DNA from: Candidatus Desulfovibrio intestinipullorum
GTDB taxonomy: Bacteria; Desulfobacterota; Desulfovibrionia; Desulfovibrionales; Desulfovibrionaceae
Assembly: GCA_019113165.1 (NCBI GenBank)
Contig: DXHV01000026.1
Coordinates: 1 to 34,173, forward strand
Length of the DNA stretch: 34,173 bases
Direction: 5' to 3'
Numbering within the stretch: position 1 is the first letter of the stretch; the number at the start of each line of letters is the position of its first letter. A model generated the notes under the pieces. It searched no databases and was not told the DNA's origin. It was given only the letters and a program-made list of their open reading frames with translations. Below, piece after piece: positions 6,978-14,721 of this stretch. Made by a program: the position numbers and the translations under genes.

Positions 6978-8627
6978 CTAGTACATGCCGCCCATGCCGC
7001 CCATGCCACCCATGCCGCCCTGGGGCATGGCCGGAGCAGCGCTCTTGGGCTCGGGCTTTTCGCTGATGGCGCATTCGGTGGTCAGGAGCAGAGAGGAGAC
7101 GGAAGCAGCGTTCTGCAGGGCCACACGGGTCACCTTCTTGGGGTCGATGACGCCGGCCTTGAACAGGTCTTCGTATTCGCCGGTAGCGGCGTTGAAGCCG
7201 AAGCCGTCCTTGCCGTTGCGCACCTTTTCAACCACCACGCTGCCTTCGAAGCCGGCGTTGTGAGCGATCTGGCGCATGGGTTCTTCGATGGCGCGGCGGA
7301 TGATGTTCACACCAGCCTGTTCGTCATCGTCAGCGGGCTTGATATTGGCAAGCACCTTGGACACGCGGATGAAGGCGGTGCCGCCACCAGGGACGATGCC
7401 TTCTTCAACAGCAGCGCGGGTAGCGTTCAGGGCGTCTTCCACGCGGTCCTTCTTTTCCTTCATTTCCACTTCGGTGGCAGCACCGACGCGGATGACGGCC
7501 ACGCCGCCCACGAGCTTGGCCAGGCGTTCCTGGAGCTTTTCGCGGTCGTAGTCGGAGGTGGATTCTTCAATCTGGGCGCGGATCTGCTTCACGCGGCCCT
7601 TGATGTCGTCCTTGTTGCCGTTGCCGTCAACAATGGTGGTGTTTTCCTTTTCCACCTTGATGCGCTTGGCCTGGCCGAGGTCGTTCAGGGTCAGGTTCTC
7701 AATCTTGGTGCCGGTGTCGTCGGAAGCGACCTGACCGCCGGTGAGAATGGCGATATCCTGGAGCATGGCCTTGCGGCGGTCACCAAAGCCGGGAGCCTTC
7801 ACGGCCACGACCTGCAGGGCGCCACGCAGCTTGTTCACCACCAGGGTGGCAAGAGCTTCGCCTTCCACATCTTCGGCAATGATGAGCAGAGGCTTGTTGA
7901 CCTTGGCAACCTGCTCGAGGATGGGGAGCATGTCCTTCATGTTGGAGATCTTCTTGTCTGTGCACAGAATGAAGGGATTCTCCATTTCGCAGACCATCTT
8001 TTCGGGGTCTGTGGCGAAGTAGGGGGACAGGTAGCCGCGGTCGAAGCGCATGCCTTCCACCACATCCATGGTGGTCTCGAGGCCCTTGGCTTCTTCAACG
8101 GTGATCACGCCTTCCTTGCCCACCTTGGACATGGCTTCGGCAATGATGGTACCGATGTTGGCATCGGCGTTGGCGGAAATGGTGCCGACCTGGGCAATTT
8201 CCTTCTGGTCACGGGTGGGCTTGGCCAGGTTGGCCAGCTCGGCGATCAGGGCTTCCACAGCCTTGTCCATGCCGCGCTTGATGGCGATGGGGTTGCGGCC
8301 GGCAGCCACAAGCTTCACGCCTTCATGATACATGGCCTGAGCCAGAATGGTGGCAGTGGTGGTACCGTCACCGGCGGCGTCGGAGGTCTTGGAAGCAACT
8401 TCCTTCACCAGCTGGGCGCCCATGTTCTCGAACTTGTCGTCGAGCTCGATTTCCTTGGCAACGGTCACGCCGTCCTTGGTGATGACGGGAGCGCCGAAGC
8501 TCTTTTCGATGGCAACGTTGCGGCCCTTGGGTCCAAGGGTCACCTTCACGGCGTTGGCCAGCTTGTCAACGCCATTGGCCAGGCGCTCACGGGCTTTCAC
8601 ATCATAGATAATTTCTTTAGCGGCCAT
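6978..8627 (-). CDS. groEL: Chaperonin GroEL (60 kDa subunit)
   Basis: Full-length 549-residue group I chaperonin. It forms the double heptameric ring that folds cytoplasmic proteins in ATP-driven cycles with GroES. The nucleotide-binding motif GDGTTTAT lies near residue 86, the apical domain is in the middle, and the C terminus is the classical flexible [13 protein letters not shown] tail. The start is supported by AGGAGG a few bases upstream. groES precedes it by 40 bp and a strong terminator follows, so the two form a simple bicistronic operon. Nothing unusual is seen. Confidence 0.98.
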   Translation of the reverse strand: MAAKEIIYDVKARERLANGVDKLANAVKVTLGPKGRNVAIEKSFGAPVITKDGVTVAKEIELDDKFENMGAQLVKEVASKTSDAAGDGTTTATILAQAMYHEGVKLVAAGRNPIAIKRGMDKAVEALIAELANLAKPTRDQKEIAQVGTISANADANIGTIIAEAMSKVGKEGVITVEEAKGLETTMDVVEGMRFDRGYLSPYFATDPEKMVCEMENPFILCTDKKISNMKDMLPILEQVAKVNKPLLIIAEDVEGEALATLVVNKLRGALQVVAVKAPGFGDRRKAMLQDIAILTGGQVASDDTGTKIENLTLNDLGQAKRIKVEKENTTIVDGNGNKDDIKGRVKQIRAQIEESTSDYDREKLQERLAKLVGGVAVIRVGAATEVEMKEKKDRVEDALNATRAAVEEGIVPGGGTAFIRVSKVLANIKPADDDEQAGVNIIRRAIEEPMRQIAHNAGFEGSVVVEKVRNGKDGFGFNAATGEYEDLFKAGVIDPKKVTRVALQNAASVSSLLLTTECAISEKPEPKSAAPAMPQGGMGGMGGMGGMY

Positions 8628-8667
8628 GATACATTTTCCTCCTGAGAGATATATCTATACGAATTTA

Positions 8668-8958
8668 TTAGTCTTCGATAATGGCAAGAACGTCGTCTTC
8701 ACGGAGGACCAGGTGATCAGTACCGTCAAGCTTCACTTCTGTGCCGGCGTACTTGTTGAAGAGGACCATATCGCCTTTCTTCACGGTAAGGGCAACGCGG
8801 TTTCCGTTGTCGTCCACCTTGCCGGGACCCACAGCCACAACCTGGCCCTTGCTCGGCTTTTCCTTTGCGGTGTCGGGGATGTAGAGACCGCCAGCGGTCT
8901 TTTCTTCGGATTCAAGGCGCTTGACCAGGAGACGGTCATTCAACGGCTGCAGTTTCAT
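8668..8958 (-). CDS. groES: Co-chaperonin GroES (10 kDa subunit)
   Basis: This 96-residue protein begins [14 protein letters not shown] and carries the mobile loop that docks on GroEL ([17 protein letters not shown], about residues 19-35). Later strands contain [10 protein letters not shown] and [16 protein letters not shown], typical of GroES. Seven copies cap the GroEL chamber. The ATG at 8958 follows GGAGGAATATCCGCT, an ideal ribosome binding site, and the longer upstream frame is not GroES-like. First gene of the groES-groEL operon. Confidence 0.97.
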   Translation of the reverse strand: MKLQPLNDRLLVKRLESEEKTAGGLYIPDTAKEKPSKGQVVAVGPGKVDDNGNRVALTVKKGDMVLFNKYAGTEVKLDGTDHLVLREDDVLAIIED

Positions 8959-9145
8959 AGCGGATATTCCTCCATACGCTTGATTACGTAATGTTCTGCC
9001 GGAACGCTGCCATGGGTCATGTTCTGTCTGCCCGGCTTTGTACAAGTGGTGTTCCTGCATCGGGATACAAGATAAGGCAGACCTGTGAATTGAGAAGAGG
9101 GGAAGAGGGGAAATTTTTTATCCTGCGCGGGTACTTGGGTAAAGA

Positions 9146-9160
9146 TTCAATAATATTGAA
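9146..9160. promoter_or_regulatory. AT-rich palindrome upstream of groES
   Basis: TTCAATAATATTGAA is a perfect 7-bp inverted repeat around one base, about 190 bases upstream of the groES ATG. It could be an operator or part of the heat-shock promoter. It is not a CIRCE element: no TTAGCACTC half-sites occur in 8959-9280. I could not fix a -35/-10 pair with confidence. Confidence 0.3.
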
Positions 9161-9275
9161 AACTTGTGCTGGGTAACTTTTTGCAGGTTCGGCGTGGAAA
9201 GGCCCGTCATTCCCCCGGTCTGGCAGTCTGCCAGGCCGTCTGCTCAGGGAGATCGCAAAGTCCTGAGCTCCATGC

Positions 9276-9324
9276 AAAAGCATGAAGGACGCCTTCCCTG
9301 CACATGGCTGGGAAGGCGTCCTTC
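9276..9324 (-). terminator. Intrinsic terminator of the ACT-domain gene
   Basis: GAAGGACGCCTTCCC (9284-9298) and GGGAAGGCGTCCTTC (9310-9324) form a perfect 15-bp stem with an 11-nt loop. On the minus strand it is followed by ATGCTTTTG. It lies 36 bases past the ACT-domain stop codon. Confidence 0.8.
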
Positions 9325-9359
9325 GCAAAAAAGTGGTGTTCCGCTTGAACGAAGTGCTG

Positions 9360-9809
9360 CTAGGCGCAGATCTTGTCGGCGGAGAGGATTTCGATGTTGT
9401 TCTCGCGCAGCAGGGCGATGGCTTCATCAACCTTGTCAAAGCGGAAGATCATGGTGGCCGAGTGCGCAAGGCGGGTCACGAAGGCATACATGTATTCCAC
9501 GTTGATGTTGTGGCTGGACATGAGCTGCAGGATTTCATCCAGACCGCCGGGCCTGTCGTCCACATTGACGGCAACGACATAGGTGATGCCCAGGGTGAAG
9601 CCCTTTTCCTTGAGCAGGGCCTGGGCTTTCTTGGCGTCGCAGATGATCATGCGCAGAATGCCGAAGTCGGAAGTGTCCGCCAGGGAAAGGGCGCGGATGT
9701 TCAGGCCTGCTTCGGACAGGGCACGGGTCACTTCGGAAAGACGTCCGGCCCTGTTTTCCAGAAAGACGGAAATTTGTTCGCTCTTGAACTCGTTCAATTG
9801 TTCTGCCAT
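9360..9809 (-). CDS. Double ACT-domain protein
   Basis: A 149-residue protein made of two ACT domains and nothing else. The first (about residues 11-70) reads ISVFLENRAGRLSEVTRALSE, the usual strand, then loop with Gly, then helix. The second (about residues 78-145) has VVAVNVDDRPGGLDEILQLM. ACT domains bind amino acids or other small ligands at dimer interfaces and regulate enzymes or transcription. Stand-alone pairs of this kind are common in deltaproteobacteria, often beside acyl-CoA ligases, but no such partner is here. The ATG at 9809 has GGGAG eight bases ahead; a start 15 bases earlier (9824) is possible. Monocistronic, with a strong terminator. Ligand and target unknown. Confidence 0.88.
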   Translation of the reverse strand: MAEQLNEFKSEQISVFLENRAGRLSEVTRALSEAGLNIRALSLADTSDFGILRMIICDAKKAQALLKEKGFTLGITYVVAVNVDDRPGGLDEILQLMSSHNINVEYMYAFVTRLAHSATMIFRFDKVDEAIALLRENNIEILSADKICA

Positions 9810-9982
9810 GCAGTACGCTCCCATATAGTTCTTGAAAACCGCAAAGGGCGGGAAAGTGTCACAATGGAATGACAGTTGCACTGTCTTGGAGCCGGCTGTC
9901 CCTCAAGACGGCAGGCATCTGCCCTGTTGTGCTCAGGCCGGAGACCTTCAGCTGGCGCAGCAAGGACGAAGTTTTGGGAAGA

Positions 9983-10195
9983 TCAGGAGCGTGTCTGGGT
10001 GGTCTGTTCCGTTTCTTCGGGCTTCTTGGCTTCTGCCTTGGGGGTAATGTCGATTTCGTCCGGCTCGCTGGTAGCCTTCTTGAAATTGCGTATGGCGCGT
10101 CCGAGACCGCCACCGATTTCAGGAAGTTTCTTGGCACCGAAAAGAACTAGTACCACGAGGAGGATAATGAGCATTTCCTGCATTCCAATTCCCAT
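9983..10195 (-). CDS. tatA: Twin-arginine translocase subunit TatA/E
   Basis: A 70-residue protein with the Tat pore-subunit plan: a short N-terminal transmembrane helix ([24 protein letters not shown]), the FG-x-x-KLPE hinge, an amphipathic helix ([12 protein letters not shown]) and a charged, disordered tail. TatA polymerises with TatBC to export folded, often cofactor-bearing proteins such as periplasmic hydrogenases and dehydrogenases. tatB and tatC are not in the window. The first ATG has GGAG eight bases upstream. A second in-frame ATG four codons later is a possible start. Confidence 0.95.
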   Translation of the reverse strand: MGIGMQEMLIILLVVLVLFGAKKLPEIGGGLGRAIRNFKKATSEPDEIDITPKAEAKKPEETEQTTQTRS

Positions 10196-10394
10196 TGCTG
10201 CTGCTCCTTGCTAGTATATTCTCCACTTTGCTGTTGACAAAGTTGCAGGCAAAAAGTGGGCTTGAAGACTGTGCCGGTTCCGCAAAAGACGCTGGGCATC
10301 AGGCTTCCCTCTCTGCTGAAAAACGTTGAAGAAGAGCCTGTGTGCCCGGGAACCGGGACTCTCTGCACGGCCTGATGCCTTGCGAGATACGGAC

Positions 10395-10424
10395 AACATA
10401 GCCTTTTGCACGGCTTTTGGTCAA
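10395..10424 (-). promoter_or_regulatory. Possible sigma70-like promoter of tatA
   Basis: On the minus strand TTGACC (10419-10424) is followed after 18 nt by TATGTT (10395-10400). The start would be near 10388, giving a leader of about 190 nt. Apart from this and the hairpin at 10491-10550, the gap 10196-10552 shows nothing recognisable. Confidence 0.4.
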
Positions 10425-10490
10425 GAGAGGCCGCTTTTTGCGACCTGAAAGAGGAGGTGAGCCTTCAGGGACAAGCCCTCTTGGGACACA

Positions 10491-10550
10491 ACGGAGCGTA
10501 TCAGGGAAGCACCAGGAAGCGTCAGGAAGCGCCTGGGAGAATCGCTCCGT
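10491..10550 (-). repeat. Hairpin with direct repeats just downstream of the carboxypeptidase gene
   Basis: ACGGAGCG (10491-10498) pairs with CGCTCCGT (10543-10550), and an inner CCAGG (10512-10516) pairs with CCTGG (10532-10536). The loop contains short repeats of the type AGGAAGC. It abuts the stop codon at 10553. No T-run follows on the minus strand, so a terminator role is only possible. Confidence 0.4.
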
Positions 10551-10552
10551 GA

Positions 10553-11563
10553 TCAGCGGGCGGAGCTTTTGCGCTTGACCCGCTTTTTCTTCTTGGCCAC
10601 GTACTTCTTTTGCTTGGATATCTTCTGCTTGGAGGTGAGCTGGCGCTTGGATTTGCCGTCAATGAGCTTGCGCACCTGCGTGGCCGAGTTGGGGTAGCGC
10701 AGGCCGGCATCGAGGAGGGCCTGGGCGGCCACGGCCCGCCGGTACTTGCTGCTCGCGCCAAGGAGCACAATGAGCAGCTTGTTTTGCCCGCGCTGCGTGG
10801 TCAGAATGATGTTGTAGCCCGAACTCAGGGTAAAGCCCGTCTTGAGTCCGTTCACGCCGCGTGTGCCCAGGAAGGGGTTGGTCGTGTTGTGGGCCCGTCC
10901 CCTGTGGTAGTAGGTTCTGAGGGAACTGATCTTGGCCGCCCTGGGATAGCGGGCCATGTAGGCAAGGCTCAGGCGCATCATGTCCCTGGCCGTGGTCACC
11001 TGGCCTGCAGCCGGAAGGCCTGTGGGATTCCTGAAGCGGGTGCGCTTCATGCCAAGGCGGGCGGCCTTGGTGTTCATGGCATCCACAAAGTGCTTCTGCC
11101 TGCCGCTCACCTTGAGTGCCAGGGCCGTGGCCGCGTCATTGCCCGAAGAGATGAGGGTTCCCTGCAGAAGCTTGGCCACGGTGACGCGCTCGCCGGTGCG
11201 CAGGTGCATGCTGGAGCCGCCTACGCGGGCTGCCTCCCTTGGGATGCGCACCTTGGTGCCCATGGAGAGCCTGCCAGCGGCAATGGCATCGTGCACCAGG
11301 AAGGATGTCATGAGCTTGGTCAGGGAGGCCGGCGGAATGGCCTTGTCCGCATTCTTCTGATAGAGGATGCGGCCCGTGGTCATGTTCATCATGATGGCTG
11401 CCCGGACCGGGATGCCTGCCCAGGCCGCCTGACTTCCGAGAACAAGGAAGACGAGGAGTGCCAGAAAAAGCAGACGCAGGCCGCAGCAGCGTTTTTCACG
11501 GTCTGCGGACAGGTTTGAGTCGGTCCCGGGACACAGCCTGGGTGCAGCAGGAAAGAGGGACAT
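10553..11563 (-). CDS. D-alanyl-D-alanine carboxypeptidase (penicillin-binding protein 5/6 type)
   Basis: This 336-residue serine peptidase trims the terminal D-Ala from peptidoglycan side chains in the periplasm. All three active-site motifs are visible: SLTK at residues 80-83 (nucleophile Ser80), SGN at 140-142 and KTG at 241-243. A hydrophobic export signal (LLFLALLVFLVLGSQAAWA) ends near residue 49. The C terminus is very rich in Lys/Arg (KKKKRVKRKSSAR) instead of the amphipathic membrane anchor of DacA. The tail might bind anionic polymers or DNA, or sit against the membrane. The start at 11563 lies 23 bases past the stop of the AI-2E-family gene, so the two probably form an operon. A start closer to the signal peptide is possible because the first 25 residues are polar. 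Confidence 0.9.
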   Translation of the reverse strand: MSLFPAAPRLCPGTDSNLSADREKRCCGLRLLFLALLVFLVLGSQAAWAGIPVRAAIMMNMTTGRILYQKNADKAIPPASLTKLMTSFLVHDAIAAGRLSMGTKVRIPREAARVGGSSMHLRTGERVTVAKLLQGTLISSGNDAATALALKVSGRQKHFVDAMNTKAARLGMKRTRFRNPTGLPAAGQVTTARDMMRLSLAYMARYPRAAKISSLRTYYHRGRAHNTTNPFLGTRGVNGLKTGFTLSSGYNIILTTQRGQNKLLIVLLGASSKYRRAVAAQALLDAGLRYPNSATQVRKLIDGKSKRQLTSKQKISKQKKYVAKKKKRVKRKSSAR

Positions 11564-11586
11564 GGGCAAGGGCGGGTCTCCGATGG

Positions 11587-12828
11587 TTAGGGGCGCTGGG
11601 CGTGGTCGTCTGCGCCGGCCTTCTGGCCGGGCTGTGCGGACACGGCGAGGGCATGCAGCGCACGCGGATAGGCCAGGTGGCCTTCTTCCATGGCCTGGAT
11701 GGAAAAGGCCAGGAGCACGGGTCCCAGGATGATGCCTATGGTGCCGAAGGCGGAGATGCCGCAGAGGATGGCCAGGATGAGGACAAGATAGTTTGCCTTG
11801 ATGCCTGTCTGCAGAAACAGGGGCCTCAGGATGCTGTCGGCCGTGGAGACGACAAAGACACCCCAGGCAATGAGGCCCATGGCAGGCATTGTATTGCCGC
11901 TGAACCACAGCTGCAAGCTCAGGGGCACCCAGATGAGGGCCGTGCCCAGTACGGGGATGGGCGCCACCAGGGCCGCGAGCAGGCCCCAGAAGGCAAACTG
12001 GCTGTAGCCAACCAGGGCAAAGCCTATGGCGCTCAGGAAGCCCTGGATGAGGGCCACGAAGATGACGCCGAGCAGGATGGCCCGCAGGGCCTGGCGTATG
12101 GCCAGGATGAAGCGGTGCAGGATGATGGGCTTGAGATGGAAGATGCGTGCGGTCAGGACGTGAATCCTGGTGGCATAGATGGTGAAGATGAGGGAGAGGG
12201 TCAGAAAGAGGAAGAAGTTCCAGACCACGGACATGGTGCCGCCCAGGACATTGAAGCCGTTGTTCATGAGCGTGACCACGGTATCCGTGGAGAAGTTGGT
12301 CAGATATTCGGACAGGGTGTCCAGAAAGGTCTTGGCTTCCTCGGTGAGTCTGGCCAGCAGGGGCGCCTTTTCGAAGCGATCCACAAGGGTGTCGAGGTAG
12401 GCGGCCCATTCCGGCGGCAGCTGGAAGTTGTGCATCCACAGTTCCCGCAGGCGAGCGTAGCCCGAGCTTATCTGCGGCGTGACCAGGACCATGAAGAGGG
12501 CAATGGGCACAGTGATGGAGGTGAAGATGACGAGGAAGGATCCAAGGACGGGCACGCTGTGCAGGAGCCCCCTGTGCAGCGCAAGAAGGCGGGAATGGAG
12601 GAAGAGCCGGGCCTTGCCCGGATGCGTGCGCAGGTAGAGCTCGGCATTGCGATCGGCCCTGCGTCTGAGGCGGCGGGAATACCGGCGCAGAAACCGGTAC
12701 AGGGGCATGGAGAGGCAGGCCAGGCAGCCCGCCAGGAAGACTGCGGCGGGATTGGGCCACAGGAGCAGGCACCAGGCAAGGGCGGACAGCAGATACATGA
12801 GGCGGGGCAGAAAAAGAGAACAAGGCAT
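11587..12828 (-). CDS. AI-2E family (PerM/TqsA-like) permease
   Basis: A 412-residue integral membrane protein of the AI-2E transporter (UPF0118) family. It has two or three N-terminal helices, a soluble middle segment (about residues 120-200) and a C-terminal bundle. The C-terminal bundle includes VAPIPVLGTALIWVPLSLQL and the late GIIL-GPVLLAF segment seen in this family. Members export diverse substrates; some affect autoinducer-2, others act as Na+(Li+)/H+ antiporters, so substrate is undetermined. ATG 12828 is preceded by GAGGAG at good spacing, and the longer frame upstream is discarded. Residues 45-60 form an unusual Arg-rich stretch (RFLRRYSRRLRRRADR) on the cytoplasmic side after the first helices. 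Likely co-transcribed with the carboxypeptidase downstream. Confidence 0.85.
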   Translation of the reverse strand: MPCSLFLPRLMYLLSALAWCLLLWPNPAAVFLAGCLACLSMPLYRFLRRYSRRLRRRADRNAELYLRTHPGKARLFLHSRLLALHRGLLHSVPVLGSFLVIFTSITVPIALFMVLVTPQISSGYARLRELWMHNFQLPPEWAAYLDTLVDRFEKAPLLARLTEEAKTFLDTLSEYLTNFSTDTVVTLMNNGFNVLGGTMSVVWNFFLFLTLSLIFTIYATRIHVLTARIFHLKPIILHRFILAIRQALRAILLGVIFVALIQGFLSAIGFALVGYSQFAFWGLLAALVAPIPVLGTALIWVPLSLQLWFSGNTMPAMGLIAWGVFVVSTADSILRPLFLQTGIKANYLVLILAILCGISAFGTIGIILGPVLLAFSIQAMEEGHLAYPRALHALAVSAQPGQKAGADDHAQRP

Positions 12829-12898
12829 GGTGCGTCTCCTCAAGCCCCCGTCAGCGAGAGGGCTCTGTCCTGTCCGGGCGGCAGGACGGTGCATACTG

Positions 12899-13021
12899 TT
12901 GCTGTGCGTCTGATACTGTGTCTGATACTGTGTCTGATGCTGTGCCTGATACTGCGTCTGAAGTCGTGTGCTGGAACTGTCCTGAAACGGGCTGTCCTGA
13001 AAGGGACTGTCCTGACTGGCG
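12899..13021. repeat. Two adjacent minisatellites, 12-bp and 15-bp units
   Basis: From 12899 to 12958 a 12-bp unit (TGATACTGTGTC and variants) is repeated five times. From 12977 to 13021 a 15-bp unit beginning CTGTCCTGA is repeated three times. Both lie in the 357-bp gap between the greA stop and the permease start, which otherwise shows no gene. Both strands stay open in some frames because the units are multiples of three, but no start site or protein character supports a gene. Confidence 0.85.
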
Positions 13022-13185
13022 CCATTCCGAAGGGCTTCGTGAAGAAGTGTGCCGTTCCGGAACGCCTGGGAACCGGAAAGGGCCTTGCCAGGCGCTGCCT
13101 GTGCGCAAAGCCCCTGGAGGGGCCGTCCGGTCTGGCAGGGGGCGCTCCCCCTGCCGGACAGCCGTGGGTACGTTTTGTGCGGGCG

Positions 13186-13674
13186 CTAGCCTTCCACTAT
13201 GGAGGAGCCGCGGAATTCAATCTTGGTGATTTCGTAGACGACATTGCCGCGGGGAATGACAATGGTCACTTCCTCGCCCACTTCGTGGCCGAGCAGGGCC
13301 TTGCCCACCGGGGACTGGAAGGAAATGGAGCCCCTGGCATGGTCGGCTTCATCCGGTCCGAGAATGGAAAAGACGCGTTCTTCGTCGGTATCCACGTCAA
13401 CCACGGTTACAGTACAGCCGAAGACGACCTTGCTGCCGCTCAGCTTGTCGAGATCCACAATGGTGCTCTGGGCGAGACGGTTCTCGAGATAGTTGATGCG
13501 GGCTTCGTTCATGCCCTGACGTTCGCGGGCGGCATCGTAGCCGGCATTTTCGCGCAGGTCTCCCTGTTCGCGGGCTTCCTTGATAGCCTGGATAATGGCA
13601 GGACGATCTTCCTTAAGCTGGGCCAGCTCTTTTTCAAGCTTTCTGTAGCCTTGAGCTGAAATGGGAATCGCCAT
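13186..13674 (-). CDS. greA: Transcription elongation factor GreA
   Basis: A 162-residue factor that rescues backtracked RNA polymerase by stimulating cleavage of the nascent RNA. Residues 1-75 form the antiparallel coiled coil. Its tip carries the acidic residues that enter the polymerase secondary channel (GDLRENAGYDAARE, about residues 38-51). The C-terminal FKBP-like domain contains ISFQSPVGKALLG and the late GEEVTIVIP strand. Length and motifs are ordinary. GGAGG lies eight bases ahead of the ATG at 13674. A minus-strand promoter and terminator lie 340-420 bases upstream and may form an attenuated leader. Confidence 0.96.
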   Translation of the reverse strand: MAIPISAQGYRKLEKELAQLKEDRPAIIQAIKEAREQGDLRENAGYDAARERQGMNEARINYLENRLAQSTIVDLDKLSGSKVVFGCTVTVVDVDTDEERVFSILGPDEADHARGSISFQSPVGKALLGHEVGEEVTIVIPRGNVVYEITKIEFRGSSIVEG

Positions 13675-14010
13675 ACAAAAACCTCCGAAAAAAAATATGC
13701 GCCATCCCTGCTGTCACGGCGAAAGAGGCAGGAGGCCATAACCTGTCCTGCTGAAGAGATGAAGACAGAGTGGTGCCGGATCCTGCCCTTCTGTTGAGTG
13801 GGAGCGTGCTGACAGCAGAAGAGGGCGTCTTGCAAGAGCAATGCGCACATTCCCCCTGATGATCGGCGTTGATGATCACGAGGGCAGGCCAGGTCTGCGT
13901 GAGCTGGCCGCATGCTGAGGGGGAAATGCTGTTGTTGGCTTGGAATGGAACTTCTGCCCGCAAGAGGGCGCAAGCCCGGCAGGCAGGACAGTCTGAGTGC
14001 CTGCAGGCAT
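13675..14010. other. Gene-free interval upstream of greA
   Basis: No frame in either direction has a ribosome binding site or protein-like composition. On the minus strand it would be the distal part of a greA leader if transcription passes the terminator at 14011-14040. Confidence 0.6.
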
Positions 14011-14040
14011 AAAAAAAATGTCCGCTGCTCAAAGCAACGG
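14011..14040 (-). terminator. Orphan intrinsic terminator on the greA strand
   Basis: On the minus strand CCGTTGCT-TTG-AGCAGCGG forms an 8-bp stem (one G-T pair) with a 3-nt loop, followed by ACA and eight T. No gene ends before it. It lies only about 17-25 bases past the start point predicted from the promoter at 14064-14092. Confidence 0.7.
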
Positions 14041-14063
14041 AGCCCCGGTTCAGTTCTTCCGAA

Positions 14064-14092
14064 AATGTACCCCCTGTTCTGCCCGAGGTCAA
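14064..14092 (-). promoter_or_regulatory. Possible promoter driving a short leader or small RNA upstream of greA
   Basis: On the minus strand TTGACC (14087-14092) is followed after 17 nt by TACATT (14064-14069). The start would be near 14057. The terminator at 14011-14040 would then release a transcript of about 45 nt unless it is read through towards greA. Confidence 0.4.
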
Positions 14093-14356
14093 GATGGAAC
14101 CCGGATTCGCGCCTGACTCGGGATCTGACCCGCCACCAGAGCCCCAAAAGATCAGATGCCTGCGCGCAAGAGGCCCTGGCAGGGAAGAAGGCAGGACGCG
14201 CCTTTCGTGCAGGGGACGGAAGATCCAGCTCGTCTACAGAACAGTGGATCAGTCGGATCAGGCGGATCAGTTCACCACGCCCTGAACCTCGCGTCCCAGT
14301 GCATCCTGCACATTCTGCACATTCTGCTCGTCCCGGCAAATCGGTTGCAGGGAACG

Positions 14357-14415
14357 TCTAATTGGGATAAGAAAAAACGCGGGGCCATGGGCCCGGATAT
14401 TTTTCTATCTAATTG
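14357..14415. repeat. Hairpin bounded by 8-bp direct repeats
   Basis: TCTAATTG occurs at 14357-14364 and again at 14408-14415. Between them GATAAGAAAAA (14366-14376) pairs with ATTTTTCTATC (14399-14409) apart from one bulged base, and GGGCC-ATG-GGCCC (14382-14394) forms the top. Both strands have a T-run after the GC stem, so it could be a bidirectional terminator; the flanking repeats also suggest a small insertion. The rest of 14093-14721 shows no gene, only short repeats such as three GGATCAG copies near 14243-14270. Confidence 0.55.
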
Positions 14416-14721
14416 AAAAGACTCTTTCTTTTGGCAGGATTTGTGACGCATTTTCTTGATGCGTGCCGCATGTTGCCGAGGGGAGGGGTGCACGATCAGT
14501 CGGCTCTGTGGCCAGGCGCGTCTGGTCCTGCTGTTTCCCTGAAGGGCGCCCCGGGCGAGCCTTCCTTCAGAGAGAACGGCAGGTCCAAAACGTTTTTTCC
14601 GCAGGCTGTGTCCTCATTGTCAAACCGGGTGGATCAGGGTGGTTCAGGTGCTCAAGACAGTTTCTCTTGACAGTCTTCATGGAAGAGACTGGAGTCACAG
14701 GCAGGATCCCGAGGCAGGATT

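Noticed and set aside
6738..8645. 635-codon plus-strand frame across groEL
   Set aside because: Antisense shadow of groEL, rich in His/Gly/Ala from reversed codons; no start site.
8959..9280. CIRCE element for HrcA control of groES
   Set aside because: No TTAGCACTC-N9-GAGTGCTAA or close variant found on either strand.
10553..12823. Single 756-codon frame spanning the carboxypeptidase and the permease region
   Set aside because: Only its last 336 codons are the carboxypeptidase; the rest is an out-of-frame reading of the permease gene, which has its own stop and start.
12851..13108. Minus-strand repeat protein (SDTVSDTVSD)
   Set aside because: Arises from the minisatellite whose unit is a multiple of three; no start signal or flanking protein character.
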